NCBI GenBank assembly: GCA_964358205.1 | Contig: CAYHNZ010000016.1 | Location: forward strand, 1 to 20,401 | DNA from: JANLIQ01 sp964358205 | GTDB lineage: Bacteria > Patescibacteriota > UBA1384 > 2-12-FULL-50-11 | Reading direction: 5' to 3' | DNA: 20,401 nucleotides | In this document: positions 5,952 to 12,090 of the stretch, in pieces | How the letters are laid out: every line of letters begins with the position of its first letter | Numbering within the stretch: position 1 is the stretch's first letter | The notes under the pieces: generated by a model | What the model saw: only the letters and a program-made list of their open reading frames with translations | Told to the model about the DNA's origin: nothing | The model's database searches: none | Program-made: the position numbers and the translations under genes

Positions 5952-5980
5952 TTGCCAATTACCTGGCTACTAGCTAGTAT
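5952..5980 (+). promoter_or_regulatory. ABC exporter promoter placing +1 on the start codon
   Basis: TTGCCA (5952-5957), an exact 17-base spacer and TAGTAT (5975-5980). The expected +1 (5987-5988) is the A of ATG 5988, predicting a leaderless mRNA. The earlier in-frame ATG at 5979 overlaps the -10 box and would not be transcribed. Confidence 0.5.
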
Positions 5981-5987
5981 GTTCTCG

Positions 5988-6656
5988 ATGCTCAAACTTA
6001 AAAATGCTCGCAAGAGATTTACCGCCGGAGAAGTCGTTAACGCCTTGGACGGGGTATCGCTCAAGATTACCAGAGGCGAGTTTGTTGGTATCATCGGCCC
6101 GAGCGGCTGCGGCAAGTCGACTCTGCTCTACACCCTTGGCCTACTTGATTCGACCGACGAGGGCGAATATTTTATCGACGGCACACGCGTGGACAAGTTT
6201 TCCAGCCGCCAAAGAGCCGCCTTGCGAAATAAAAAATTTGGTTTTGTCTTTCAGTCCTTCAACTTAATCAGTCGGACGACATCGTTTGATAATGTTTTGT
6301 TACCACTACTATATGGCCAGACACGAGGCGCCGCCGCCAAGGTCCAGCACGCCCTCGAACAAGTTGGCGTTTGGAACAAGCGTCGCAACTGGCCTAATCA
6401 AATGAGCGGCGGCCAACAACAACGCGTCGCGATCGCCCGAGCCCTCGTGACCGAGCCGGAGATAATCTTGGCTGATGAACCGACCGGAAACTTAGACACT
6501 AAAACTGGCAGCGAAATTATGGATTTATTCAAAAGTATTAATGCTAAAGGCACGACCGTCGTCATGGTCACCCACAACCCCGACTTACTCGAATACGCCA
6601 CCCGAATTATCGCAATGCGCGACGGTAAAATAGTGAGCGACAATCAAGTAAAATGA
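5988..6656 (+). CDS. MacB/LolD-type ABC transporter ATP-binding protein
   Basis: From ATG 5988 the protein has 222 residues, normal for LolD/MacB-type ATPases. It shows Walker A GPSGCGKST (~37-45), the Q-loop FVFQSFNLI (~86), signature MSGGQQQRVAIARAL (~139-153), Walker B EIILADEPTGNLD (~159-171) and the H-loop VTHNPD (~195). The text LADEPTGNLDTKTGSEIM is characteristic of this exporter subfamily, which powers mechanotransmission by an FtsX-fold permease rather than import. Upstream in-frame codons back to 5865 are antisense to speD and its promoter, so they are not coding. The stop TGA overlaps the next ATG (ATGA), coupling it to the permease. Confidence 0.93.
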   Translation: MLKLKNARKRFTAGEVVNALDGVSLKITRGEFVGIIGPSGCGKSTLLYTLGLLDSTDEGEYFIDGTRVDKFSSRQRAALRNKKFGFVFQSFNLISRTTSFDNVLLPLLYGQTRGAAAKVQHALEQVGVWNKRRNWPNQMSGGQQQRVAIARALVTEPEIILADEPTGNLDTKTGSEIMDLFKSINAKGTTVVMVTHNPDLLEYATRIIAMRDGKIVSDNQVK

Positions 6657-7858
6657 ATATTCTCGAAAACTTCAGAACCGCCTTGAAATCTCTTTGGAAT
6701 AATCGCCTGCGCAGTTTCCTGACCTTGCTCGGAATCGTCATTGGGGTTTACGCCGTCGTGACCCTGCTCTCAATGGCACAAGGGATTCAGAAGCAGATTG
6801 CCGATCAAGTTGAGGGGCTCGGCCCAAGAACAATCCTGATTTTGCCCGGGGCATCAGACAACGGTTCGTTCAACGTTGCCGCCCAATTAGCTCCGTCAAC
6901 AATCCGCCTAGGTGACGTGACGCTCCTGAAGGAGCAGGCGGATCTAACCGATCCAACAAGTATTGACTACGCCATTGTGCTGGGGGGGATACTCCAAAAT
7001 GGTTCAACAAGAGTCTCGGCCTTGCCGATGGGCGCCACCCTCGGCGTTGCCACCAATTTAGGTTACAAAACCATTAACACCGGCCGGGAGATGACCAGCG
7101 CCGATCTCGTCGCCAAAGCCAAGGTGATGTTTATTAATCAATCGGCCGCCGATAAACTTGGGGTCAAAGTGGGTGACAACTTAACGCTTGGTAAAAACAC
7201 CTTCACGGTTGAGGGTATCTACGCCAATCCGGACACCGCCGGTTTGAGTCCGGCCGACTCGCAGAATGCCGTCTTAATCCCGGCCACGGTCGCCCAAGAT
7301 ATCAGCGGGTCAGACCTAGTTAACCGTGTCATCGTCAAAGCCAAAGACGTCAATGGCGTTGATGCGGCCAAAAACCAAATAACCAAATTGCTCACCGATA
7401 AACATGGGGCGACCGACTTTACTGTCCTATTGTCCAGCGACATACTGAAATCAGTGACAAAGATCACCGACCTGCTCAAATATGCCGTCGTCGGCATTGC
7501 GGCTATTTCCCTGCTGGTCGGCGGTATCGGTATTTCCAACATTATGCTGGTAACTGTGGCCGAGCGAACTCGTGAGATCGGTATTCGTAAAGCCGTTGGC
7601 GCCACCGAAGGAGCAATTCTGACTCAATTCTTAATTGAATCGGTTCTATTAACCATCATCGGAGCGCTGATCGGTATCGGCTTAGCCGCATTGACATCGT
7701 ATCTAGCGGCCAAATTCTCTCCACTCGAACCAGCCATAACTAGCTCGACCATTATGATGGCCGTTGGTATGGGCGTTATCGCCGGCGTCATCTTCGGCCT
7801 CTTGCCTGCCATTCGCGCCGCTCGGAAAAACCCGGTTCAGGCCCTCAAGTACGAGTAG
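6653..7858 (+). CDS. MacB-like ABC transporter permease (MacB periplasmic-core and FtsX domains)
   Basis: The 401-residue protein has one N-terminal membrane helix (~20-42, SFLTLLGIVIGVYAVVTLLSMAQG), an extracytoplasmic MacB_PCD-type domain (~45-270) and three C-terminal helices of the FtsX domain (~275-300, ~325-352, ~365-388). The FtsX signature GGIGISNIMLVTVAERTREIGIRKAVGAT, here read as separate pieces, is plain at ~285-313, and the end reads RAARKNPVQALKYE as in the family. Such pairs export peptides, toxins or antibiotics, or act on envelope lipoproteins. No TolC or adaptor gene is nearby, fitting a single-membrane cell. Substrate unknown. It overlaps the ATPase gene by 4 bases. No strong terminator follows; the next feature is the left RAYT repeat. 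Confidence 0.93.
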   Translation: MNILENFRTALKSLWNNRLRSFLTLLGIVIGVYAVVTLLSMAQGIQKQIADQVEGLGPRTILILPGASDNGSFNVAAQLAPSTIRLGDVTLLKEQADLTDPTSIDYAIVLGGILQNGSTRVSALPMGATLGVATNLGYKTINTGREMTSADLVAKAKVMFINQSAADKLGVKVGDNLTLGKNTFTVEGIYANPDTAGLSPADSQNAVLIPATVAQDISGSDLVNRVIVKAKDVNGVDAAKNQITKLLTDKHGATDFTVLLSSDILKSVTKITDLLKYAVVGIAAISLLVGGIGISNIMLVTVAERTREIGIRKAVGATEGAILTQFLIESVLLTIIGALIGIGLAALTSYLAAKFSPLEPAITSSTIMMAVGMGVIAGVIFGLLPAIRAARKNPVQALKYE

Positions 7859-7876
7859 CCCCCCAAAAAAAACAAC

Positions 7877-7899
7877 CCCACCTCCACCTGCCAGGTGGA
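7877..7899. repeat. Left REP-like repeat flanking the RAYT gene
   Basis: These 23 bases match 8592-8614 at 22 of 23 positions; the only difference is GCC against GGC in the loop. The core CCACCT-GCC-AGGTGG is a palindrome. It ends 20 bases before the transposase start codon. TATGAT (7908-7913) just after it could be a -10 box. Confidence 0.8.
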
Positions 7900-7919
7900 A
7901 TATAGTATATGATTATTAA

Positions 7920-8591
7920 ATGGTGACGGTTAGGAAAGATGCTATCGTAACCGGTGGTGTATACCACATCTTCACGCGAAGTATCGCTGGCTTTGAAATT
8001 TTTCGTTCGTCAATCATTTTCGAGAGGTTTATTGACACCCTCCAGTATTACAACCAAGTCTCTCCAAGTATTAAGCTCTCACATTTTCTAGACTTATCAG
8101 CCGATGCAAAGAGAAGGCAAGTCGAAACGCGTCATCACGACCCTTTGGTGCAAATGCTTTGCTATTGTCTAATGCCTACTCATCCTCATCTGATCCTGAA
8201 GCAGTTGAAAGACTGTGGAATTTCTATCTTTATGAGTAATACACTCAATAGCTTTACTAGATATTTTAATATCTCCCACCAAAGAAAAGGACCGCTCTGG
8301 GAGTCTGAATTCAAAAATGTCATCGTTGATACTGACGAGCAGCTACTGCACTTATCTCGTTACATACATTTAAATCCAGTATCGGCCGGTTTGGTGACCT
8401 CACCTCGAGATTGGAAGTATTCATCGTTTGGACAATACATTTCTGATCCAGCCGCAGAACTAAATTGTAATTTGAAAGGAGTGCTTGACATTAACCCTTC
8501 CGATTATGCCAAGTTTGTTAACGGTCGAGCCGCCTACCAACGAAGCCTGTCGCTTATAAAAAGTTTACTGATCGAAAACTACTCCGGCTAA
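7920..8591 (+). CDS. REP-associated tyrosine transposase (RAYT; Y1/HUH family)
   Basis: The 223-residue protein belongs to the IS200-like Y1 transposase superfamily. It starts with VTGGVYHIFTRSIAG, the family's GxxYHVxxRxxxG strand. It has MPTHPHLIL (His88 and His90, the HUH pair with Pro in the middle) and TRYFN (Tyr115, the probable nucleophile). It continues with HQRKGPLWESEFKNV and YIHLNPVSAGLV, the RAYT consensus. RAYTs nick and rejoin single-stranded REP hairpins and are usually stably held as single copies between REP sequences. The matching palindromes on both sides support this. Its base composition looks AT-richer than the ABC genes before it, suggesting transfer. No IS ends or target-site duplications are seen. 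The stop codon TAA touches the right repeat. Confidence 0.88.
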   Translation: MVTVRKDAIVTGGVYHIFTRSIAGFEIFRSSIIFERFIDTLQYYNQVSPSIKLSHFLDLSADAKRRQVETRHHDPLVQMLCYCLMPTHPHLILKQLKDCGISIFMSNTLNSFTRYFNISHQRKGPLWESEFKNVIVDTDEQLLHLSRYIHLNPVSAGLVTSPRDWKYSSFGQYISDPAAELNCNLKGVLDINPSDYAKFVNGRAAYQRSLSLIKSLLIENYSG

Positions 8592-8621
8592 CCCACCTCC
8601 ACCTGGCAGGTGGAGGTGGGT
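8591..8621. repeat. Right REP-like palindrome, also a likely terminator
   Basis: ACCCACCTCCACCT (8591-8604), loop GGC, AGGTGGAGGTGGGT (8608-8621): a perfect 14-bp GC-rich stem. The left repeat preserves only the inner part of this palindrome. The first base belongs to the transposase stop codon. Only two Ts follow, so termination would be Rho-independent only weakly. Confidence 0.8.
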
Positions 8622-8629
8622 CTTATATG

Positions 8630-8658
8630 TTGACTCGGTGTAAAGTTTCCTTTACATT
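8630..8658 (+). promoter_or_regulatory. Promoter and palindromic operator of the HTH-Hsp20 gene
   Basis: TTGACT (8630-8635), an exact 17-base spacer and TACATT (8653-8658). The palindrome TGTAAAG-TTTC-CTTTACA (8639-8656) covers the spacer and most of the -10 box, exactly where a repressor would block RNA polymerase. The expected +1 is 8665-8666, one or two bases before the ATG. Confidence 0.6.
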
Positions 8659-8666
8659 ATGGGTAA

Positions 8667-9284
8667 ATGTCAGCTGAATTAAGATTGCTTTTAAGAGACT
8701 TACGCCTGGCGCAAGAGTTAAGCCAAGACGAGTTGGCTCGTCAATTGGGTATTTCTCGTCAATCGATAATTTCGCTCGAACAAGGTGCCTACCTCCCTAG
8801 CTTCCCTCTTTTGATCAATATGATTCAGTTCTTTAACTGCGATCTTGAGGAGCTGGTCGAGGGACTAAGAGCTGATATAGAACAGCTCCCGTCCGAAGTT
8901 AATTCTACCCAGAAATTCTTAGGTCGAGCCGAGTGGCAGGAAAGCGTTGGCTCGCCAACGGGTGCAATCAATATTCGCGAAACCGAAACAAACTACGAAA
9001 TCATAGTTCAGGCACCGGGCTTCAAAGAGAACAAGCTCAACCTTGAATTTTCGGGCGACACTCTGACCATCTCCGGCGAGATTCCAGCCGTAAGAGAAGA
9101 ATTACCGAAAGTATATATTCGCCACGAATGGGAAGCCAGCTCATTTTCTCGCTCGATTCGCTTTGCTTCGCCGATTGACGAATCGGAGGTCGAGGCGAAA
9201 TTAGCTGACGGCACACTGACTATTCACGTCCCGAAAATGCCGCCGGCTAAACAAAAAGTAACCAAAATTGAAGTTAAGAAATAG
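8667..9284 (+). CDS. Fusion of XRE-type helix-turn-helix and Hsp20 (alpha-crystallin) domains
   Basis: The 205-residue protein has two recognisable parts. Residues ~5-65 are an XRE/Cro-like helix-turn-helix (LRDLRLAQELSQDELARQLG, then ISRQSIISLEQGAYLPSFPL). Residues ~95-195 are an alpha-crystallin domain (YEIIVQAPGFKENKLNLEF, SGDTLTISGE, SFSRSIRFASPIDESEVEAKLADGTLTIHVPK) with a C-terminal IEV as the IxI/V tail that docks neighbouring subunits. Small heat-shock proteins hold unfolding clients in large oligomers; here the variable N-terminal arm is replaced by a DNA-binding domain. A heat- or unfolding-sensitive autorepressor is an attractive inference, given the palindrome over the promoter. 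The frame is continuous with no internal start signal, so a sequencing fusion is unlikely. The gene is monocistronic and near-leaderless. Confidence 0.9.
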   Translation: MSAELRLLLRDLRLAQELSQDELARQLGISRQSIISLEQGAYLPSFPLLINMIQFFNCDLEELVEGLRADIEQLPSEVNSTQKFLGRAEWQESVGSPTGAINIRETETNYEIIVQAPGFKENKLNLEFSGDTLTISGEIPAVREELPKVYIRHEWEASSFSRSIRFASPIDESEVEAKLADGTLTIHVPKMPPAKQKVTKIEVKK

Positions 9285-9345
9285 TTGCTACCGAATTCAG
9301 CAAGGAAATCGAGGTTAATGTGGCTTCTTTTCTTTTAAAAAAGCT

Positions 9346-9624
9346 TTAGCTGGCAAGATAAAGCCAGGGGATGACTGAGAGTAAGATACCTAAAACCGCC
9401 AGTAAACGCTCTGACTTATGTTCAGCTCTTAATAATCCGACGAGTCCAAATAAAAGCGCTGTGAGATCTAAAACGAATATACCGATTGCTAAGAAGATTA
9501 TTGGCCAAATTACTAGGCCGGAATCACCATCACCCATACCGAGCCATAACTTTCCAAAGAATATTACTAATATCGCGATGATAGACAGGCACAGCGAAGC
9601 TGTAACCGCAGATTTTCTAAACAT
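9346..9624 (-). CDS. Small three-helix membrane protein, function unknown
   Basis: From ATG 9624 there are 92 residues with three membrane segments (~9-28, ~38-62, ~75-90) and a short basic loop (RAEHKSERL) between the second and third. A TTG directly before the ATG is an alternative start. It begins 3 bases after the cyclophilin stop codon on the same strand, so it is very probably co-transcribed with it. The pattern is reminiscent of small DUF4190-like membrane proteins, but no family signature is certain. No clear terminator follows; 9285-9345 contains only a T-rich stretch on the plus strand, after the HTH-Hsp20 gene. Confidence 0.6.
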   Translation of the reverse strand: MFRKSAVTASLCLSIIAILVIFFGKLWLGMGDGDSGLVIWPIIFLAIGIFVLDLTALLFGLVGLLRAEHKSERLLAVLGILLSVIPWLYLAS

Positions 9625-9627
9625 CAA

Positions 9628-10236
9628 TTAGTTTACAGTAATGGTGGTGATCACATCGCCGACGGCAATCTTATGGACAACGTCAAGTCCGGCAGTAACC
9701 TTGCCGAAGATAGAATAGTTTTTCGGCAGAGTTTCGTTATTAGCCAACATTATGAAGAATTGAGAGCCGTTGGTGTTGGGCCCGGCATTGGCCATCGCCA
9801 GAACACCTTCTAGATACCCGGTTTTGTAGCTGACGGTGTTGGGATTGAGCTCGTCTTCAAACTTAGCGCCATAAATTGACGTACCGCCACTACCATTGCC
9901 GCTCGGATCACCGCCCTGGATGACAAAACCCGGTACAACACGATGAAAAGTTAGATTATCGTAATAACCGTTTTGGGCGAGAGTCGCAAAATTCATCACT
10001 GTTTTTGGGGCATCGTTCGGGTAAAGCTCGAGAGTAATATCACCCTTGCTAGTTTTAATTACGGCTGATGTAGCACTTATTTTTTCAAATGCTGTTGGGT
10101 CTGTACTCATGGTTTTTGTCTCCTTTGTAGGGCTAGTTGTATTAGACACTGTGCTTGTTGTTTTATTTTGTGGGACAAGAGAAAAAATCCCGATAATAAT
10201 GGCTACGAAAACTGCTAAGTAAGTAATATTTTTCAT
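9628..10236 (-). CDS. Membrane-anchored cyclophilin-type peptidyl-prolyl cis-trans isomerase
   Basis: From ATG 10236 the protein has 202 residues: an N-terminal membrane helix (~4-20, ITYLAVFVAIIIGIFSL) without a lipobox, a Thr/Ser/Lys-rich linker (~21-50), and a bacterial cyclophilin domain (~55-202). Motifs are the start KTSKGDITLELYPNDAPKTV, the active-site strand FHRVVPGFVIQGGDP (catalytic Arg), and GSQFFIM. Cyclophilins speed proline isomerisation during folding, here probably of secreted or surface proteins outside the membrane. Codons upstream of 10236 run through tRNA-Val and are not coding. The ATG is only four bases from the 3' end of tRNA-Val on the same strand, leaving no room for a promoter or Shine-Dalgarno, so expression probably depends on a tRNA-mRNA transcript. 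Confidence 0.92.
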   Translation of the reverse strand: MKNITYLAVFVAIIIGIFSLVPQNKTTSTVSNTTSPTKETKTMSTDPTAFEKISATSAVIKTSKGDITLELYPNDAPKTVMNFATLAQNGYYDNLTFHRVVPGFVIQGGDPSGNGSGGTSIYGAKFEDELNPNTVSYKTGYLEGVLAMANAGPNTNGSQFFIMLANNETLPKNYSIFGKVTAGLDVVHKIAVGDVITTITVN

Positions 10237-10240
10237 ATTG

Positions 10241-10317
10241 TGCGCGCACCTGGATTCGAACCAGGGAAACCTCTCCCACGTCAAGGGAGCGCTCTGACCA
10301 GGCTGAGCTATGCGCGC
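10241..10317 (-). tRNA. tRNA-Val (anticodon GAC)
   Basis: The minus strand gives acceptor GCGCGCA/TGCGCGC, D-arm GCTC/GAGC, anticodon stem CTCCC/GGGAG with loop TTGACGT (anticodon GAC), and T-arm CCTGG-TTCGAAT-CCAGG. The variable loop is slightly long (7 bases). CCA is not encoded; after discriminator A the sequence goes directly into CAAT and the ATG of the cyclophilin gene. Confidence 0.95.
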
Positions 10318-10354
10318 AAAGTGTTAAGAAGTGCGGCTAGAAGACTTAACTCGA

Positions 10355-11050
10355 CTACGCGCGCATTGTTGCTATTTTCTCACAGAAGAGCCTGCTAATC
10401 CAGACGAGTTTACGTTGTATTGCCACCCGTCCATACGAAACAATGCAGACACCATGATAGTCCGAATAAGTCGGTCTGCCGACTGTTCGCTTGTCAACAG
10501 AAGTCGCCATAAAATTCTCGTGAGGCACTTCTAGAGTTTCTACCCAATACTTCTTTGTGTCAGTTATGTTTTGATCTGCGCGTAGATGTAGGTAGTATCT
10601 GGCCTGGCTGGGAGTTAACCCATAAAGCTTTTTCATACAAGAGATAAAGAATTTAAGAATTACAGGATCAGAGCTACCAAGTGAAGTATCGTAAGACTTC
10701 TTACTGCCCTCGCCCAAGTAAAGAAACGCCAGTGCCAGCTCTAAAGTAGGGTTATTATTGATATCGAGCTCATGTGTTACATTCTCGGCCTCCAACCGCG
10801 CTTCTTCAATACGACTCGCTCTCTGCTCATTGTGCCAACGGATTGCGTTGCCACGAGACTCATTGATAGCCCTCAACCAGTTCTTTCTTATAGCAGCTTT
10901 TTGCCGATCCGTTAATTTGATGCCAATAAACCAATAGCTTAGAGTTGACTTAGGAATCCCTAAATCCTTCTCAATCCTGCCGAGTGGAGCACCCCTTTTT
11001 CGCATTTTTAATGCAGTGTCTTTTAGATGTAGCCATTTAGATTTCCTCAC
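10355..11050 (-). CDS. HTH protein with LAGLIDADG-like (homing-endonuclease-like) domain
   Basis: The 231-residue protein begins with a helix-turn-helix region (~8-45; ALKMRKRGAPLGRIEKDLGI then PKSTLSYWF). It has a basic helical spacer, then LALAFLYLGEGSKK (~105-118), which resembles a LAGLIDADG motif (helix ending in an acidic residue before a GS turn). This is followed by SSDPVILKFFISCMKKLYG and the C-terminal YHGVCIVSYGRVAIQRKLVWI. Proteins with this order occur repeatedly in CPR genomes; whether they cut DNA or act as regulators is not established to my knowledge. The start is GTG at 11050, with GAGG 6 bases upstream. It is between the deacetylase and tRNA-Val genes, all on the minus strand. 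The end of the gene contains a short copy resembling the tRNA-Val 5' end. Confidence 0.55.
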   Translation of the reverse strand: MRKSKWLHLKDTALKMRKRGAPLGRIEKDLGIPKSTLSYWFIGIKLTDRQKAAIRKNWLRAINESRGNAIRWHNEQRASRIEEARLEAENVTHELDINNNPTLELALAFLYLGEGSKKSYDTSLGSSDPVILKFFISCMKKLYGLTPSQARYYLHLRADQNITDTKKYWVETLEVPHENFMATSVDKRTVGRPTYSDYHGVCIVSYGRVAIQRKLVWISRLFCEKIATMRA

Positions 11051-11088
11051 AGTATCCTCACTGTGCTCTAGAGTACGGAAACCGTCAA
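11048..11088 (-). promoter_or_regulatory. Promoter and palindrome at the HTH/LAGLIDADG-like gene start
   Basis: Minus strand TTGACG (11088-11083), a 17-base spacer and CACAGT (11065-11060; a weak -10). CACAGT-GAGGAT-ACTGTG (11065-11048) is a perfect 6-bp inverted repeat spanning the -10 box and the GTG start codon, with the GAGG in its loop. It could be an operator for the encoded HTH protein, or an RNA hairpin over the start if transcription begins further upstream. Confidence 0.4.
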
Positions 11089-11091
11089 CTG

Positions 11092-11955
11092 CTAATCTTT
11101 GCTGCGTTGGGAAGGTGAGAGCTGATGCTTGGCGATAGCCACTTCTTCGTTAATACGCTTCAAGAGATCGGTCTGCTCTTTAACTCGAATGCGCGGCAGT
11201 TCAAACAAGCTGCTTTTTTCGGTTGCCACTCCTAGATTTGTCGTCACGGCGGCTTTGATTCCAAGACCGGAAACAATATCGAGGGTAACGGGATTGTATT
11301 TGCCGGACGGGTAGGCAAAGACAGCGGCGCGGTTGCGCAGACTGGTAAATACTTCAACGACGGCTTTCTCGTAACTGGCGTTGGCCAGGTTGAGATGAGT
11401 GATGGTGTGGCCGCCGACTTCCATGCCGGCATCTTCCAGTGCTTCGATTTGGCTCGAATTCATATAACGATCGTTGCCAACAAAACCCGAAACGATAAAG
11501 AAAGTGGCAGTAGCCCTATACTTTTCCAAAATCGGCAGGGCGTTGAAATAATGGTCGTCGTAACCGTCATCAAAAGTGAGGATGATTGATTTCGGCTTGA
11601 TTTTACCTGCCGCAAAATCCTGGAGAGAGATAGTTTCATAGCCGGCCATTTGGAGCGTTTTGAGTTGAAGATCGAGCTTATCGGGAGAAACGGAGAGCTG
11701 AATGCCGAGCGGGTCTTCGGCGTTTTGGTAGTCGCGAATGTAATGGTACATCAAAATCGGTACATAGATTGTGGGTTGGACGACCGGGAGCGTTGACTCA
11801 TTCTGTCCGAACGGCTCCGAAACTGGGTCACTTCTCTTCGATTCGACTAATGGCTTAGCCGAAGAAGCCTGTATCCCGTGGTAAAGCGCTACCCAAACCA
11901 AGCCACCACCGATGAGCATCATTCCAGCCACTAGATAGAGAAACGCACCCTTCAT
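11092..11955 (-). CDS. Polysaccharide deacetylase (NodB/CE4 family), membrane-anchored
   Basis: From ATG 11955 the protein has 287 residues: an N-terminal membrane helix (~5-24, LYLVAGMMLIGGGLVWVAL), a linker of about 50 residues, and a NodB-homology domain (~65-260). CE4 motifs are ILTFDDGYDDHY (~120-131; catalytic base and metal Asp), GGHTITHLNL (~175-184; the metal-binding HxxxH), and FAYPSGKYN (~210). Family members remove N-acetyl groups from peptidoglycan or other surface glycans, which can protect against lysozyme. Upstream ATGs (11967 and others to 12024) exist. TATGAT (11968-11963) puts +1 at about 11955-11956, favouring the start chosen, again without a leader, though no good -35 is seen. 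Confidence 0.88.
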   Translation of the reverse strand: MKGAFLYLVAGMMLIGGGLVWVALYHGIQASSAKPLVESKRSDPVSEPFGQNESTLPVVQPTIYVPILMYHYIRDYQNAEDPLGIQLSVSPDKLDLQLKTLQMAGYETISLQDFAAGKIKPKSIILTFDDGYDDHYFNALPILEKYRATATFFIVSGFVGNDRYMNSSQIEALEDAGMEVGGHTITHLNLANASYEKAVVEVFTSLRNRAAVFAYPSGKYNPVTLDIVSGLGIKAAVTTNLGVATEKSSLFELPRIRVKEQTDLLKRINEEVAIAKHQLSPSQRSKD

Positions 11956-11978
11956 TATGACTATCATACCCCGAATCG

Positions 11979-12007
11979 TTGTTTGAAGGCGTTTTTCGAG
12001 GTAAAAT
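11979..12007 (+). promoter_or_regulatory. tRNA-Glu promoter
   Basis: TTGTTT (11979-11984), a 17-base spacer and TAAAAT (12002-12007, 5/6 match). The expected +1 at 12014 is three bases before the mature tRNA 5' end. Confidence 0.5.
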
Positions 12008-12016
12008 GTCCTCATT

Positions 12017-12090
12017 GCTCCCATCGTCTAGAGGCCTAGGACGTCGGCTTTTCATGCCGAAGATCACCGGTTCGAATCCGGTTGGGAGCG
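12017..12090 (+). tRNA. tRNA-Glu (anticodon TTC), probable integration site of the recombinase cassette
   Basis: Acceptor GCTCCCA/TGGGAGC, D-arm GTC.../GAC, anticodon stem TCGGC/GCCGA with loop TTTTCAT (anticodon TTC), and T-arm ACCGG-TTCGAAT-CCGGT fold as a full tRNA with discriminator G. CCA is not encoded. The recombinase frame on the other strand enters the tRNA from its 3' side and ends inside it at 12036. Confidence 0.95.

Noticed and set aside
5865..5987. N-terminal extension of the ABC ATPase
   Set aside because: It lies over the start of speD and both divergent promoters, and the ATPase fold begins at the MLKLKNARKRF start.
7219..7605. 128-codon minus-strand reading frame
   Set aside because: Antisense shadow of the ABC permease; no start signal or recognisable domain.
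10237..10284. N-terminal extension of the cyclophilin
   Set aside because: These codons are inside tRNA-Val; the membrane helix starts at ATG 10236.
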